From: Prevotellaceae bacterium | Lineage (GTDB): Bacteria; Bacteroidota; Bacteroidia; Bacteroidales; UBA932 | Assembly (NCBI GenBank): GCA_031290755.1 | Contig: JAITMY010000132.1 | Coordinates: 1-12,355 of the forward strand | Length of the DNA stretch: 12,355 bases | Reading direction: 5' to 3' | Part shown: piece by piece, positions 1 through 6,718 of the stretch | Numbering within the stretch: position 1 is the first letter of the stretch | Layout: every line of letters starts with the position of its first letter | Position numbers and translations under genes: made by a program | The notes under the pieces: generated by a model | Databases searched by the model: none | Told to the model about the DNA's origin: nothing | Seen by the model: only the letters and a program-made list of their open reading frames with translations

Positions 1-1019
1 CTGCTGGTTTCCTTCTCCACAAAGAGGGAGCCGGAAATGTTGAAGAAGTCAAACGCCACGCCGTACACCGCCATTGACAGCACCAGCATCCACACGCCGC
101 CGCCGGGGTCGCCCGCGCCCAGCAGCCCGAAGCGAAACACCCACGCGAACATCGAAATGAGCATGACCTTTTTTATGCCCAGCCGCCGCAAAAAGAACGG
201 GATGAGCAGGATGCACAGCGTTTCGGACAGCTGCGAAAGCGAGATGAGAATGTTGGCGTGCTCCACCCCAAAGGTGCCCCTAAACGTAACGATGCCGCCA
301 AAGTAGTTCGTCAGGTAGTCGTTGGCAAAGGCGTTGGTAATCTGTAGCGACATGCCCAGCAGCATGGAGAAGATGAAGAAGGTGGCCATCTTCCGCTGCC
401 GAAAGAGCGAAAAGGCACGCAGGCCGAGGCTATCCACCCACGACTTGCTTGCCGCCGCGCCGCGGTTCACCGAACAGCTGGGCATGGTAAAGGCGTAGGC
501 GCCCAGCGCTAAGCCCAAGCCCGCCGAGAGGTAGAGCTGGCCTGCCGTGGCAGCCAAGTGCAGCAAGTCCACCGCCACCATTGCGCAGATGAAGCCCACG
601 GTGCCCCACACGCGAATGGGGGGGAAGGCCTTGACCGTGTCCAAGCCCGCTGCGCTAAGCGCACTGTAGGCTACGGCGTTGGACAGGGCAATGGTGGGCA
701 TGTAGAACATCACGCTAAGCAGCATCAGGGGGTAAAGCCGCGCGTAGTCGGTTTGCGGCGCGGCGGCCAGCAGCAGCAGCGCCGCCGCAATGTGGCAGGC
801 GCCCATCACCTTTTGCGCTGACACCCAGCGGTCGGCGATGATGCCCATCACCGCAGGCATAAACAGCGAGGCTATGCCCATCGTGGCAAAGAAGCTGCCT
901 ATTTGAAAGCCCTCGAAGTGCAGGCTGCCGCCGAGATAGGCGCCCAGCGAAATGAGCCACGCCCCCCACACCGCATACTGTAGGAAGCTCATCAAAATCA
1001 ACCTGAATCTTATGCTCAT
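1..1019 (-). CDS. nupG: NupG-type nucleoside:H+ symporter (MFS), partial, C-terminus off the left edge
   Basis: This is a major facilitator permease of the nucleoside:H+ symporter family, expected to import nucleosides across the inner membrane with protons. Reading from the ATG at 1017-1019, the frame stays open for 339 codons to the window edge. The N-terminus (MSIRFRLILMSFLQYAVWGAW) is close to what I recall of Bacteroides NupG homologues. Other family-typical stretches are FMPAVMGIIADRW (about residues 53-65), PPIRVWGTVGF in the middle, LSQLSETLCILLIPFFLRRLG in the second half, and YGVAFDFFNISGSLFVE at the edge. Hydrophobic segments alternate with short loops as in a 12-helix MFS protein. 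Family members are about 410-420 residues, so roughly 75-80 C-terminal residues are missing here. It lies 42 bases downstream of the SPOR gene on the same strand, with no promoter match between them, so co-transcription is likely. Substrate specificity within nucleosides cannot be read from the sequence. Confidence 0.9.
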   Translation of the reverse strand, partial: MSIRFRLILMSFLQYAVWGAWLISLGAYLGGSLHFEGFQIGSFFATMGIASLFMPAVMGIIADRWVSAQKVMGACHIAAALLLLAAAPQTDYARLYPLMLLSVMFYMPTIALSNAVAYSALSAAGLDTVKAFPPIRVWGTVGFICAMVAVDLLHLAATAGQLYLSAGLGLALGAYAFTMPSCSVNRGAAASKSWVDSLGLRAFSLFRQRKMATFFIFSMLLGMSLQITNAFANDYLTNYFGGIVTFRGTFGVEHANILISLSQLSETLCILLIPFFLRRLGIKKVMLISMFAWVFRFGLLGAGDPGGGVWMLVLSMAVYGVAFDFFNISGSLFVEKETS

Positions 1020-1061
1020 GGGGGTAAAGGATTATGAGTTGGTGGGGGGATGGCGCACCTC

Positions 1062-2378
1062 CTACTGCTCGCCCGAAAGCATGTTGGCCTCCTGTATGCT
1101 AATGCGGTCGCCGTTGTAGTAGCAGGTAACAAAAGCATCGGCAATGCCCTTGCTCCACATCTGGTCGCGGCATAGCCGTGCCTGCTCGTACTTCCTGAAC
1201 GGGCCTATAACGTACTTGTAGCCATACGCAGAGGAAGACTTGAACACCTCTTGCAGGACAGGCCTGCCGATGTTGTAGTCCTTGAAATGCTCGTCAATGT
1301 CGCCCACCGGCTGCTTGGTGGCCAGCAGCTGCACCTTGAATACTAAGCCGCGCTGCGGGGCAGCGGCAGGCTTTTCCGCGGGGGCATTCCGCGCTGCCTC
1401 GGTGGGCTGCGTTGCAGCGCTCAGCGGCGGCACAGGCACGGATTCGCTATAGTCAATGTCGCGCTCTACAATGTTTTTGCTCTCGGAGACCCCTGCGTTA
1501 TCGTAGGTGAATACGCCCTTGATGGCAGGGGCTGCGGTGCCTTTCCATGCCACTATCTTATACGAGATGACAAACTGCTCGGCCTCCGGTAGCGTTATCC
1601 ACACGAATTTGATTTTATTTCCTTCATCAATGCTAAATAAAGCTTCTTTTCTTTCGACAGGCTCAATTGTGGCAGTCGGAACGCTCAGCACCTCCTCAAT
1701 TTTTCCCATTTCGCTAAGCGCAGCCTTGTTAACCATGATGTTCACGTAGTAGTCCCTATCCACCATGTAGGGCTTTTGGCGCACTCCATAAACGCCGGAG
1801 GTGTTCACGGGCTTAGCCGTGGCTGGCGCCGCAGCAGCAGATGCAGCCACAGCAGGCTTAGCCGCCGCTGCCGACTGTTCGTCCCCTATGCTAATCACTT
1901 GCGAAGCCTCAACATTTTTCGCCGGCTGGATGGCAACGCTGGCCGTAGCTTCGCCCGTCAGCACCTTATTGTCGCTGTCCGCCTGATTGACCACGCAGGT
2001 AAACTTGCCAGACAGCAACAGGTTGCCCTTCAGGCGCGGCTCTGTAATGCGAATGCGGTACTTCAGCTTGATGAGGGAGGCCTCCGGCATTCTTGCCCAA
2101 ATGAAGCGCAAGCGCTGGTCGCTAAAGTCAAAGATGGCGCCGCTAAGGGCAGGGCCTTCGCCCTCTACCGTATCGGCCTCGAAGCCCTTGCCCAAATCTT
2201 GATGAAAGCGGGCAAAGGTGGACAGGCCTTCGGGCTTGCTAATGGACACGGTAACGGTAAACGTGGTGCCGGCTACAGCCTGCTGCGGAGCTGATATATC
2301 AAGCGTTACCTTCTCGTCTTGCGCTTGCAGCGCACCTACGCTAAAGCCCAACAGCACAGTCAATAGTACTTTTTTCAT
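1062..2378 (-). CDS. Secreted SPOR-domain protein with two related N-terminal beta-rich domains
   Basis: Residues 1-19 form a signal peptide (MKKVLLTVLLGFSVGALQA, likely cut before Q20), so the 438-residue product is exported, probably to the periplasm. Residues about 22-150 and 195-305 look like two copies of one beta-rich domain: both contain a hydrophobic-aromatic strand followed by a proline turn (LRFIWARMPEA near 90-100, IKFVWITLPEA near 256-266), then a K-Y-(R/K)-I strand and a GKF/GVF strand. They are joined by an Ala-rich linker (about 155-193), and a Pro/Ala linker (about 311-342) leads to a C-terminal SPOR domain (about 345-425; VFKVQLLA, then YKYVIGPFRKYEQARLCRDQ). SPOR domains in characterised proteins bind denuded septal peptidoglycan glycan, so a cell-wall-associated role is inferred. 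The N-terminal domain is unidentified; a cohesin-like or other Ig-like fold is a guess. The promoter candidate is at 2450-2457. Confidence 0.85.
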   Translation of the reverse strand: MKKVLLTVLLGFSVGALQAQDEKVTLDISAPQQAVAGTTFTVTVSISKPEGLSTFARFHQDLGKGFEADTVEGEGPALSGAIFDFSDQRLRFIWARMPEASLIKLKYRIRITEPRLKGNLLLSGKFTCVVNQADSDNKVLTGEATASVAIQPAKNVEASQVISIGDEQSAAAAKPAVAASAAAAPATAKPVNTSGVYGVRQKPYMVDRDYYVNIMVNKAALSEMGKIEEVLSVPTATIEPVERKEALFSIDEGNKIKFVWITLPEAEQFVISYKIVAWKGTAAPAIKGVFTYDNAGVSESKNIVERDIDYSESVPVPPLSAATQPTEAARNAPAEKPAAAPQRGLVFKVQLLATKQPVGDIDEHFKDYNIGRPVLQEVFKSSSAYGYKYVIGPFRKYEQARLCRDQMWSKGIADAFVTCYYNGDRISIQEANMLSGEQ

Positions 2379-2449
2379 CTACTTTATAGTTCTATAGTTA
2401 TTAACTCCGGCAAAGGCTCATTTTCAGCCTGCCTTTTTTCTGACCGGCG

Positions 2450-2457
2450 CAAAGTTA
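2450..2457 (-). promoter_or_regulatory. -7 promoter element for the SPOR gene and probably the permease
   Basis: On the minus strand these bases read TAACTTTG, an exact match to the Bacteroidota -7 consensus TAnnTTTG. The -33 element is weak: CTTC lies at 2477-2480 with a 19-base spacer where TTTG is expected. Transcription would begin near 2443, giving a leader of about 65 bases before the SPOR start codon at 2378. Confidence 0.5.
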
Positions 2458-2594
2458 GTAATTTTTATTCACAATTGAAGCAAGGAGCCTGCGCCAAAAC
2501 TAAAAAAAATGCTGCGGGCTACTATATTTTCTCGCCCTTAATTAATGTTCTTTTTTAATTTAACAATATTTACTTAATACTTCCCTTTCAAAGA

Positions 2595-2626
2595 TTTCCA
2601 TAAGTGAGAAAAAATGCTTACCTTCG
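2595..2626 (+). promoter_or_regulatory. Candidate promoter of the leucine-rich repeat gene
   Basis: TTTC (2595-2598) and TACCTTCG (2619-2626) each differ by one base from the Bacteroidota -33 TTTG and -7 TAnnTTTG consensus, with a 20-base spacer. Transcription would begin near 2633, about 38 bases before the ATG at 2671. AT-rich DNA surrounds it. Confidence 0.45.
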
Positions 2627-2670
2627 CAAGATTTTTTTAGCCATTGTATTAACTATTTAGAGCAAGGAGC

Positions 2671-4488
2671 ATGAGAAAGGCACCACTTTTATGTTTCGCT
2701 GCTGTGCTGGCGCTCACAGCAAGCGCACAGGCGGCAGCCATCACGTGGAACGTTGGCCTCCCTACGGCGCCGGCCAGCGTAGTGGCCACCCTCAGCGACA
2801 GCGGTGTCCTCACCGTTAGCGGCAAGGGGATGATGAAAGATTTTAACCATACCGGCGATGCCCCCTGGGAGCCGCAGCGCCCACGCATAAAAGCCATTGA
2901 GGTAAGTAACGGGGTGCTGAACATCGGTAGCTACGCCTTTTGCAGCTGCAACATTCTCTCCTCTGTTGCCATCTCCAGCAGCGTTACGAGCATTGGCAGC
3001 AGCGCCTTTGCCTCTTGCGCCATTCTCACCTCCGTTGCCATACCCAGCAGCGTTACGAGCATTGGCAGCAACGTCTTTGCCTCTTGCGCCAACCTCACCT
3101 CCATTGCCATACCCAGCAGCGTTACGAGCATTAGCAGCAGCACGTTCTACTACTGCATCAAGCTCACCGCCGTGGACATCCCCAGCAGCGTGGTGAGCAT
3201 TGGCGACTACGCCTTCTATAGGTGTGGCGACCTCGCCGCCATTGCCATCCCCGGCAGCGTGGCAAGCATTGGCAGCAACGCCTTTGCTTACTGCACCAAG
3301 CTCGCTGACGCTAATATCCCCGGCAGCCTTACCAGCATTAGCGATTACGTTTTCTACAGGTGCAGCAACCTCACCTCCATTGCCATCCCCGGCAGCGTGG
3401 CAAGCATCGGCAGCAACGCCTTTGCCTACTGCACCAAGCTCGCCGCCATTGACTTTTCCATCGGCCTCACCAGCATTGGCAACAACGCTTTTTTCAGATG
3501 CAGCGACCTCATCAGAGCCTCGATACCCAACAGCGTAGCGGCTATTGGTAAGTATGCTTTTTCGGAATGTAGTAAGCTCGCCGCCATTACCATCCCCGGC
3601 AGCGTGGCTGACATTGGCGCCTACGCTTTCCTGCATTGCAGCAAGCTTGCCAACATTGCCGTTAACGATGCCAACGCTGCGTACGCCTCGGAAAGGGGCG
3701 TGCTGTACAACAATAGGAAGACTATGCTGATAGCCTACCCCGCGGGCAAAACCGGCAGCTTCAGCATCCCCAGCAACGTGGATACCATTGCCAACTTCGC
3801 TTTTGCCTACTGCAAAGGCTTGAGAAACCTCACCATAGAGGATGGAGCGGATACGCTAACGTTCAGCCAGCACGATGCGTTTAGCAATACCCCCTTAGAC
3901 ACGCTTTACGTGGGGAGGAACCTCGACTATGTCCTTCGCTACTACCACTACAGCTCGCCATTTAGCGGCACGCACATAAGGCAGCTAACCTTTGGCAGCA
4001 TGGTTACGGCCATTCCGAGCCGCGCCTTTTCCGAGTGCGACAGCCTCGCCTTCGTTACCATGCCCAACAGCGTTAAAATCATTGGCATGGGCGCCTTCTC
4101 CGACTGCGGCAAGCTCACCTCTATCACCATTCCCAGTAGCGTAAGAAGCATTAAGGATGAAACGTTTTCCGGATGTCGCGCGCTTGCCTCCGTTACCATC
4201 CATAGCCTTGTAACGAGCATCGGCAAGTACGCTTTTTACGGGTGCAGCAGGCTTACCTCCGTTACCATCCCCAGCCGCGTTGCGAGCATTGGAGAGCGTG
4301 CATTTGGGTATTGTGCGCTGGAGAGCGTGCACATTAAGTGGAGCAAGCCGCCGCTGGTAAACAACGCTGCGCCTTTTGCCGGAGTAAACGTGAACTTGTG
4401 CAAGCTGATAGTCCCCGCCGGAACCGTGCCGCTCTACTCGCATTTGGCCATTTGGCGCGACTTTGGAAGCATCAAGGAGGAGAAGTAG
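2671..4488 (+). CDS. Secreted BspA-like leucine-rich repeat protein (LRR_5 / TpLRR type)
   Basis: The 605-residue product starts with a signal peptide (residues 1-21, cleavage after AQA), so it is exported, probably to the surface or outside. Residues 24-66 hold the N-terminal segment usual in BspA-like proteins (SDSGVLTVSGKGMMKDF, then APW). Eleven consecutive 23-residue repeats run from about 85 to 320, each with an IG(S/N/D)xAFxxC core followed by L(T/A)xxxIPxSVxS. An insert at 332-360 (ERGVLYNNRKTMLIAYPAGKTG) is the 'VLY...YPAGK' island known from this family. Further repeats sit at about 367-385 and 445-550. The end (CKLIVPAGTVPLYSHLAIWRDFGSI) is the usual family cap. I see no type IX secretion C-terminal domain after it. 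Known BspA proteins mediate adhesion to host matrix or other bacteria; for this protein that is inference. AAGGAG ends one base before the ATG, too close to serve as a ribosome binding site. Its stop codon lies 3 bases from the convergent transporter gene. Confidence 0.92.
   Translation: MRKAPLLCFAAVLALTASAQAAAITWNVGLPTAPASVVATLSDSGVLTVSGKGMMKDFNHTGDAPWEPQRPRIKAIEVSNGVLNIGSYAFCSCNILSSVAISSSVTSIGSSAFASCAILTSVAIPSSVTSIGSNVFASCANLTSIAIPSSVTSISSSTFYYCIKLTAVDIPSSVVSIGDYAFYRCGDLAAIAIPGSVASIGSNAFAYCTKLADANIPGSLTSISDYVFYRCSNLTSIAIPGSVASIGSNAFAYCTKLAAIDFSIGLTSIGNNAFFRCSDLIRASIPNSVAAIGKYAFSECSKLAAITIPGSVADIGAYAFLHCSKLANIAVNDANAAYASERGVLYNNRKTMLIAYPAGKTGSFSIPSNVDTIANFAFAYCKGLRNLTIEDGADTLTFSQHDAFSNTPLDTLYVGRNLDYVLRYYHYSSPFSGTHIRQLTFGSMVTAIPSRAFSECDSLAFVTMPNSVKIIGMGAFSDCGKLTSITIPSSVRSIKDETFSGCRALASVTIHSLVTSIGKYAFYGCSRLTSVTIPSRVASIGERAFGYCALESVHIKWSKPPLVNNAAPFAGVNVNLCKLIVPAGTVPLYSHLAIWRDFGSIKEEK
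2923..3630 (+). repeat. Intragenic tandem 69-base repeat array encoding the leucine-rich repeats
   Basis: The 23-codon repeat shows as a 69-base DNA period; for example, the same bases recur at 2976, 3045 and 3114. A longer near-duplication pairs 3241-3306 with 3379-3444, 138 bases (two units) apart, with 63 of 66 bases identical and all three differences being C/T changes. This suggests recent expansion or conversion within the gene. The repeats are in frame, so gain or loss of units would keep the protein open. Confidence 0.85.
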
Positions 4489-4491
4489 CGC

Positions 4492-5811
4492 CTACCCACG
4501 ATTGGCAGCGGCTCGCGTTTTCCTCCAAATCAGCAGCGCCAAAAGGGTGGAAGCAAGGGCGGCGCTTATCCAAAACCACTTTACCGTAGCGAAATCATAC
4601 GCAGAAACACCGTCCGTAACGGTTTTGCCGCTGCCGATGAGCATCCCGCTCACAACATCCTGCACCCCCGCGCCAATGTAGCTGGCAATGCCCACCACGC
4701 CCAGCGCCGCACCAGATGCGCTCTTGGGCGCAATGTCCACCGCCATCAGCCCGCCGAGGTAGCACAGCAGCGCACCAATGGACAAGCCGAAAAGCACCAT
4801 GCTCGCTATGTCGGCGGCAAAGTAGCCTTTGGGGATGAAGACAAACAGCGCGAGGGCAACCACGTTGCAAACCCCGAGCAGGCAGGCGGGGATGTTGCGG
4901 CTACCCCTGAAAAATTTATCGGAAACCACACCGCAAAACACCGTGCCCACAATGCCGCACACCGACGACACGGAGATGATGCTGCTGGCCTGCACTGCGG
5001 TGTACGCCTTTTCGTTTTCGAGGAAAAAGATGCCCCAGCTGTTGATGGCGTAGCGGCTGATGTACATGCAGGCGCTCGAAAGGGCGAGTATCCACACGGC
5101 AGGATTTTTGAGCACCTCCAGCTGCGTGGCGCCCACAGATTTGCCCGTATCTTTGCTGGCAGCCACCGGCGGCAGCCCTTTGCTGGCGGGGCTGTCGTAC
5201 ATAAAAAAGGCGATGAGCAGCACGCCCGCAAGGCCTGTCAAGCCCGCCACCTCGAAGCCCCAGCGCCAGCCCGCGTAGCTCACCACGAAGGCCGTCATAA
5301 TGAACGTGAGCGCCTCGCCTATGTTGTGGCTGGCGCTCCAAAAGCCGTAAAACGAGCCGCGGGTTTTGTCCGTGTGCCAGCGCGAAAGCCCCACCACGCA
5401 GGCAGGGGCGCCCATGCTCTGCGCCCACCCGTTGACGCCCCACAGCACGGCGAAGACCCAAAAGAGCGAGGTGGCGCCCAGCGCGAGGTTGATAATGGCC
5501 GACGCCAGCAAGCCCACCGCCAAAAAGCGCTTGATGTTAACCCTGTCCGCCAAAAAACCATTGGTGAGCTTGCCCACCGCGTAGGCAAAAAACAGCGCAG
5601 AGCCAATGATGCCCAGCTCGGCCTCGGTGAACAGCCCCTCGCTGACAAGCGGCTGCTTCACAACGCTGAAGCTGAGGCGGCACACGTAGTACAGCCCGTA
5701 GCCCAGCGTGGAGGAGAGGAACACCGACCAGCGAACGCGCCGCGCATAAGCCGAATCATCGCCGTGCGCTTGCGCAACAGGCGGCACGGGGGCAAAGAAT
5801 TTTTTAATCAT
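4492..5811 (-). CDS. Organophosphate:phosphate antiporter (MFS, OPA family; GlpT/UhpT/UhpC-like)
   Basis: This 439-residue inner-membrane MFS protein belongs to the organophosphate:phosphate antiporter family, which exchanges inorganic phosphate for glycerol-3-phosphate or hexose phosphates. Three residues match those known to bind phosphate in E. coli GlpT (R45, H165, R269): R45 in YYVCRLSFSVV, H162 in WSASHNIGEAL, and R253 in YISRYAINSWG. The loop FLADRVNIKRFL (about 86-97) matches the conserved DR loop between helices 2 and 3, and APKSASGAALGVVGIASYIG (about 361-380) is typical of the late helices. Length agrees with GlpT (about 450) and UhpC (about 440). The exact substrate is not readable, and a UhpC-like sensor role is possible but no two-component gene is present here. 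It starts 63 bases after the HAD phosphatase on the same strand, with no promoter match in the gap, so the two are probably co-transcribed. Confidence 0.9.
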   Translation of the reverse strand: MIKKFFAPVPPVAQAHGDDSAYARRVRWSVFLSSTLGYGLYYVCRLSFSVVKQPLVSEGLFTEAELGIIGSALFFAYAVGKLTNGFLADRVNIKRFLAVGLLASAIINLALGATSLFWVFAVLWGVNGWAQSMGAPACVVGLSRWHTDKTRGSFYGFWSASHNIGEALTFIMTAFVVSYAGWRWGFEVAGLTGLAGVLLIAFFMYDSPASKGLPPVAASKDTGKSVGATQLEVLKNPAVWILALSSACMYISRYAINSWGIFFLENEKAYTAVQASSIISVSSVCGIVGTVFCGVVSDKFFRGSRNIPACLLGVCNVVALALFVFIPKGYFAADIASMVLFGLSIGALLCYLGGLMAVDIAPKSASGAALGVVGIASYIGAGVQDVVSGMLIGSGKTVTDGVSAYDFATVKWFWISAALASTLLALLIWRKTRAAANRG

Positions 5812-5874
5812 GCTACTGTCGGTTACTTTAGAAATTTTGTTGTTGAGAGCATTGATAGCGCAGTAGGAAAAACT

Positions 5875-6477
5875 TTACAGGGCTACGCCCATAGCGCTCA
5901 GCTCGCGGCGCACCTGCGCCGCGGTGGTGAACAAAACGGTGCGAATGCCCAGGCGCTGCGCGGTGTCTATATTGTCCTGACGGTCGTCAATGAACGCACA
6001 GGCAGGTGGGTCTAAGCGGTAGCGATCCAGCAGAATTTGGTAGAACCGCGGGTCGGGCTTGCCCACTTTCTCCTCCCCCGAAATGACAATGCCGTTCAGC
6101 ATATCGAAGAACGGGTGCCGCTTGCGGACAACAGGAAACGTTTCTGCCGACCAGTTGCTTAGCCCGTAGGTGGCGTAGCCCGCACGCTGCAAGTCGGCAA
6201 GCAGGGCAACGCTATCCCTGTTCACTTCGCCCAGCGAGTCGTACCAATGTTCGTGGAAAAACGCAATGTAGCGGCTGTGCTGCGGGTACTTCGCGTGCAG
6301 GTTTTTCTCATTGTCGGCAAGCGAAACGCCACGGTCTAAGGTATCGTTCCAGTCCTCGCTCCACACGCTTTGCATGAAGCTGTCCAACTCGCCGTCAGCA
6401 ACGATTTGCCGGAAAATTCTTCGCGGATCCCACTCAATAAAAACGTTTCCAAAATCGAAAATGATATTCTTTACCAT
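5875..6477 (-). CDS. HAD-superfamily phosphatase, subfamily IA (YihX-like)
   Basis: The 200-residue cytosolic protein carries all four HAD motifs: I, FDFGNV with nucleophile D8; II, GLSNWS with S107; III, K140 in VGKPDPRFYQ; IV, FIDDRQDN with D164 and D165 for Mg2+. An all-alpha cap lies between motifs I and II (about residues 16-90), as in subfamily I. The usual second Asp of motif I, two residues after the nucleophile, is Gly here (G10). The same DxGNV arrangement occurs in E. coli YihX, an alpha-D-glucose-1-phosphate phosphatase, so this is family-typical and not damage. A sugar-phosphate phosphatase is the best guess, and the neighbouring organophosphate antiporter fits that. Substrate ranges in this family are broad, so the specific reaction is open. 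A promoter element sits at 6526-6533. Confidence 0.88.
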   Translation of the reverse strand: MVKNIIFDFGNVFIEWDPRRIFRQIVADGELDSFMQSVWSEDWNDTLDRGVSLADNEKNLHAKYPQHSRYIAFFHEHWYDSLGEVNRDSVALLADLQRAGYATYGLSNWSAETFPVVRKRHPFFDMLNGIVISGEEKVGKPDPRFYQILLDRYRLDPPACAFIDDRQDNIDTAQRLGIRTVLFTTAAQVRRELSAMGVAL

Positions 6478-6525
6478 AGCGCATCTGCCTGCTTAAATAG
6501 TTTATACCTAAAATCATTTGAGGCG

Positions 6526-6533
6526 CAAAGGTA
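6526..6533 (-). promoter_or_regulatory. -7 promoter element for the phosphatase-antiporter pair
   Basis: The minus strand reads TACCTTTG here, an exact match to TAnnTTTG. Transcription would begin near 6519, about 40 bases before the ATG at 6477. I see no convincing -33 TTTG at the expected distance (around 6553), so the call rests on the -7 element and its position. Confidence 0.45.
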
Positions 6534-6614
6534 TCAGGAATTTTGACGTTGGTAGCATTTGAATTGAAATATAATAAACTTTAATATTAAATATAGCCCC
6601 TCTCTTTACCCCCT

Positions 6615-6645
6615 ATTGCACCCAAGAAAAAAAATTATACCTTTG
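6615..6645 (+). promoter_or_regulatory. Promoter of the polyketide synthase gene
   Basis: ATTG (6615-6618), a 19-base spacer, then TACCTTTG (6638-6645) closely match the Bacteroidota -33 TTTG and -7 TAnnTTTG elements; the -7 match is exact. Transcription should begin near 6650-6652, leaving a leader of roughly 68 bases before the ATG at 6719. This is the best promoter match in the window. Confidence 0.65.
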
Positions 6646-6655
6646 CCCCTCGCTA

Positions 6656-6683
6656 CCCCGCGGCTATAGCTCAGCGGGGGGGG
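6656..6683 (+). promoter_or_regulatory. Stem-loop and G8 tract in the polyketide synthase leader
   Basis: CCCCGC (6656-6661) and GCGGGG (6674-6679) form a perfect 6-base-pair GC stem around a 12-base loop. The loop contains the self-complementary GCTATAGC (6663-6670). The stem's 3' arm merges into a run of eight G (6676-6683). From the promoter position, the transcript would begin only a few bases before the stem, so a 5'-terminal stabilising or regulatory hairpin is possible. Function is inferred; no known riboswitch class was recognised. Confidence 0.4.
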
Positions 6684-6718
6684 CAACTACTAACGTCTGA
6701 AAATAAGAAGCGTACACT

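Larger units (their letters stand above)
2379..2670. other. Divergent AT-rich intergenic promoter region
   Basis: This 292-base stretch separates the leftward SPOR gene from the rightward leucine-rich repeat gene. It is far richer in A and T than the flanking genes, especially 2455-2640. It contains one Bacteroidota-type -7 match on each strand, listed separately. I see no open reading frame with coding character, no RNA gene and no strong hairpin in it. Confidence 0.8.
6478..6718. other. Divergent intergenic region between the phosphatase and polyketide synthase genes
   Basis: This 241-base stretch is AT-rich from about 6490 to 6640 and turns sharply GC-rich at 6646-6684. It carries a -7 element on each strand and the leader hairpin of the polyketide synthase, all listed separately. 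No other gene is visible in it. Confidence 0.8.

Noticed and set aside
2664..2669. AAGGAG as a ribosome binding site for the leucine-rich repeat gene
   Set aside because: Only one base separates it from the ATG, too close for Shine-Dalgarno pairing to work, and the lineage relies little on such sites.
2923..3630. Regular DNA repeats as a possible CRISPR array
   Set aside because: The repeats are in-frame 69-base units of a protein-coding gene without unique spacers, and no cas gene is present.
2689..3636. Long open frame on the minus strand across the leucine-rich repeat gene
   Set aside because: Its repetitive Ala/Gly/Asn-rich product follows the 69-base repeats of the opposite strand. The plus-strand frame has a signal peptide and clear family structure, so the minus frame is a shadow.
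5866..5890. Terminator between phosphatase and antiporter genes (GGGC-GTA-GCCC then a T-run on the minus strand)
   Set aside because: The stem is only 4 base pairs and the five-T run starts seven bases after it, so it is too weak to call. It might cause partial attenuation at most.
6493..6507. G10 of the HAD motif I (DFGNV) as a sign of an inactive phosphatase, with the gene lying just left of this point
   Set aside because: Gly at this position is found in active YihX-type enzymes, and all other catalytic residues (D8, S107, K140, D164, D165) are present.
6662..6684. tRNA-Ala-like start (GGCTATAGCTCAGC) in the synthase leader
   Set aside because: Only the acceptor/D-arm-like 5' part is there. 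The following bases give no anticodon arm, T-arm or matching acceptor strand, and the synthase ATG comes too soon. It is kept only as part of the leader hairpin; a tRNA remnant or integration scar is possible but unsupported.
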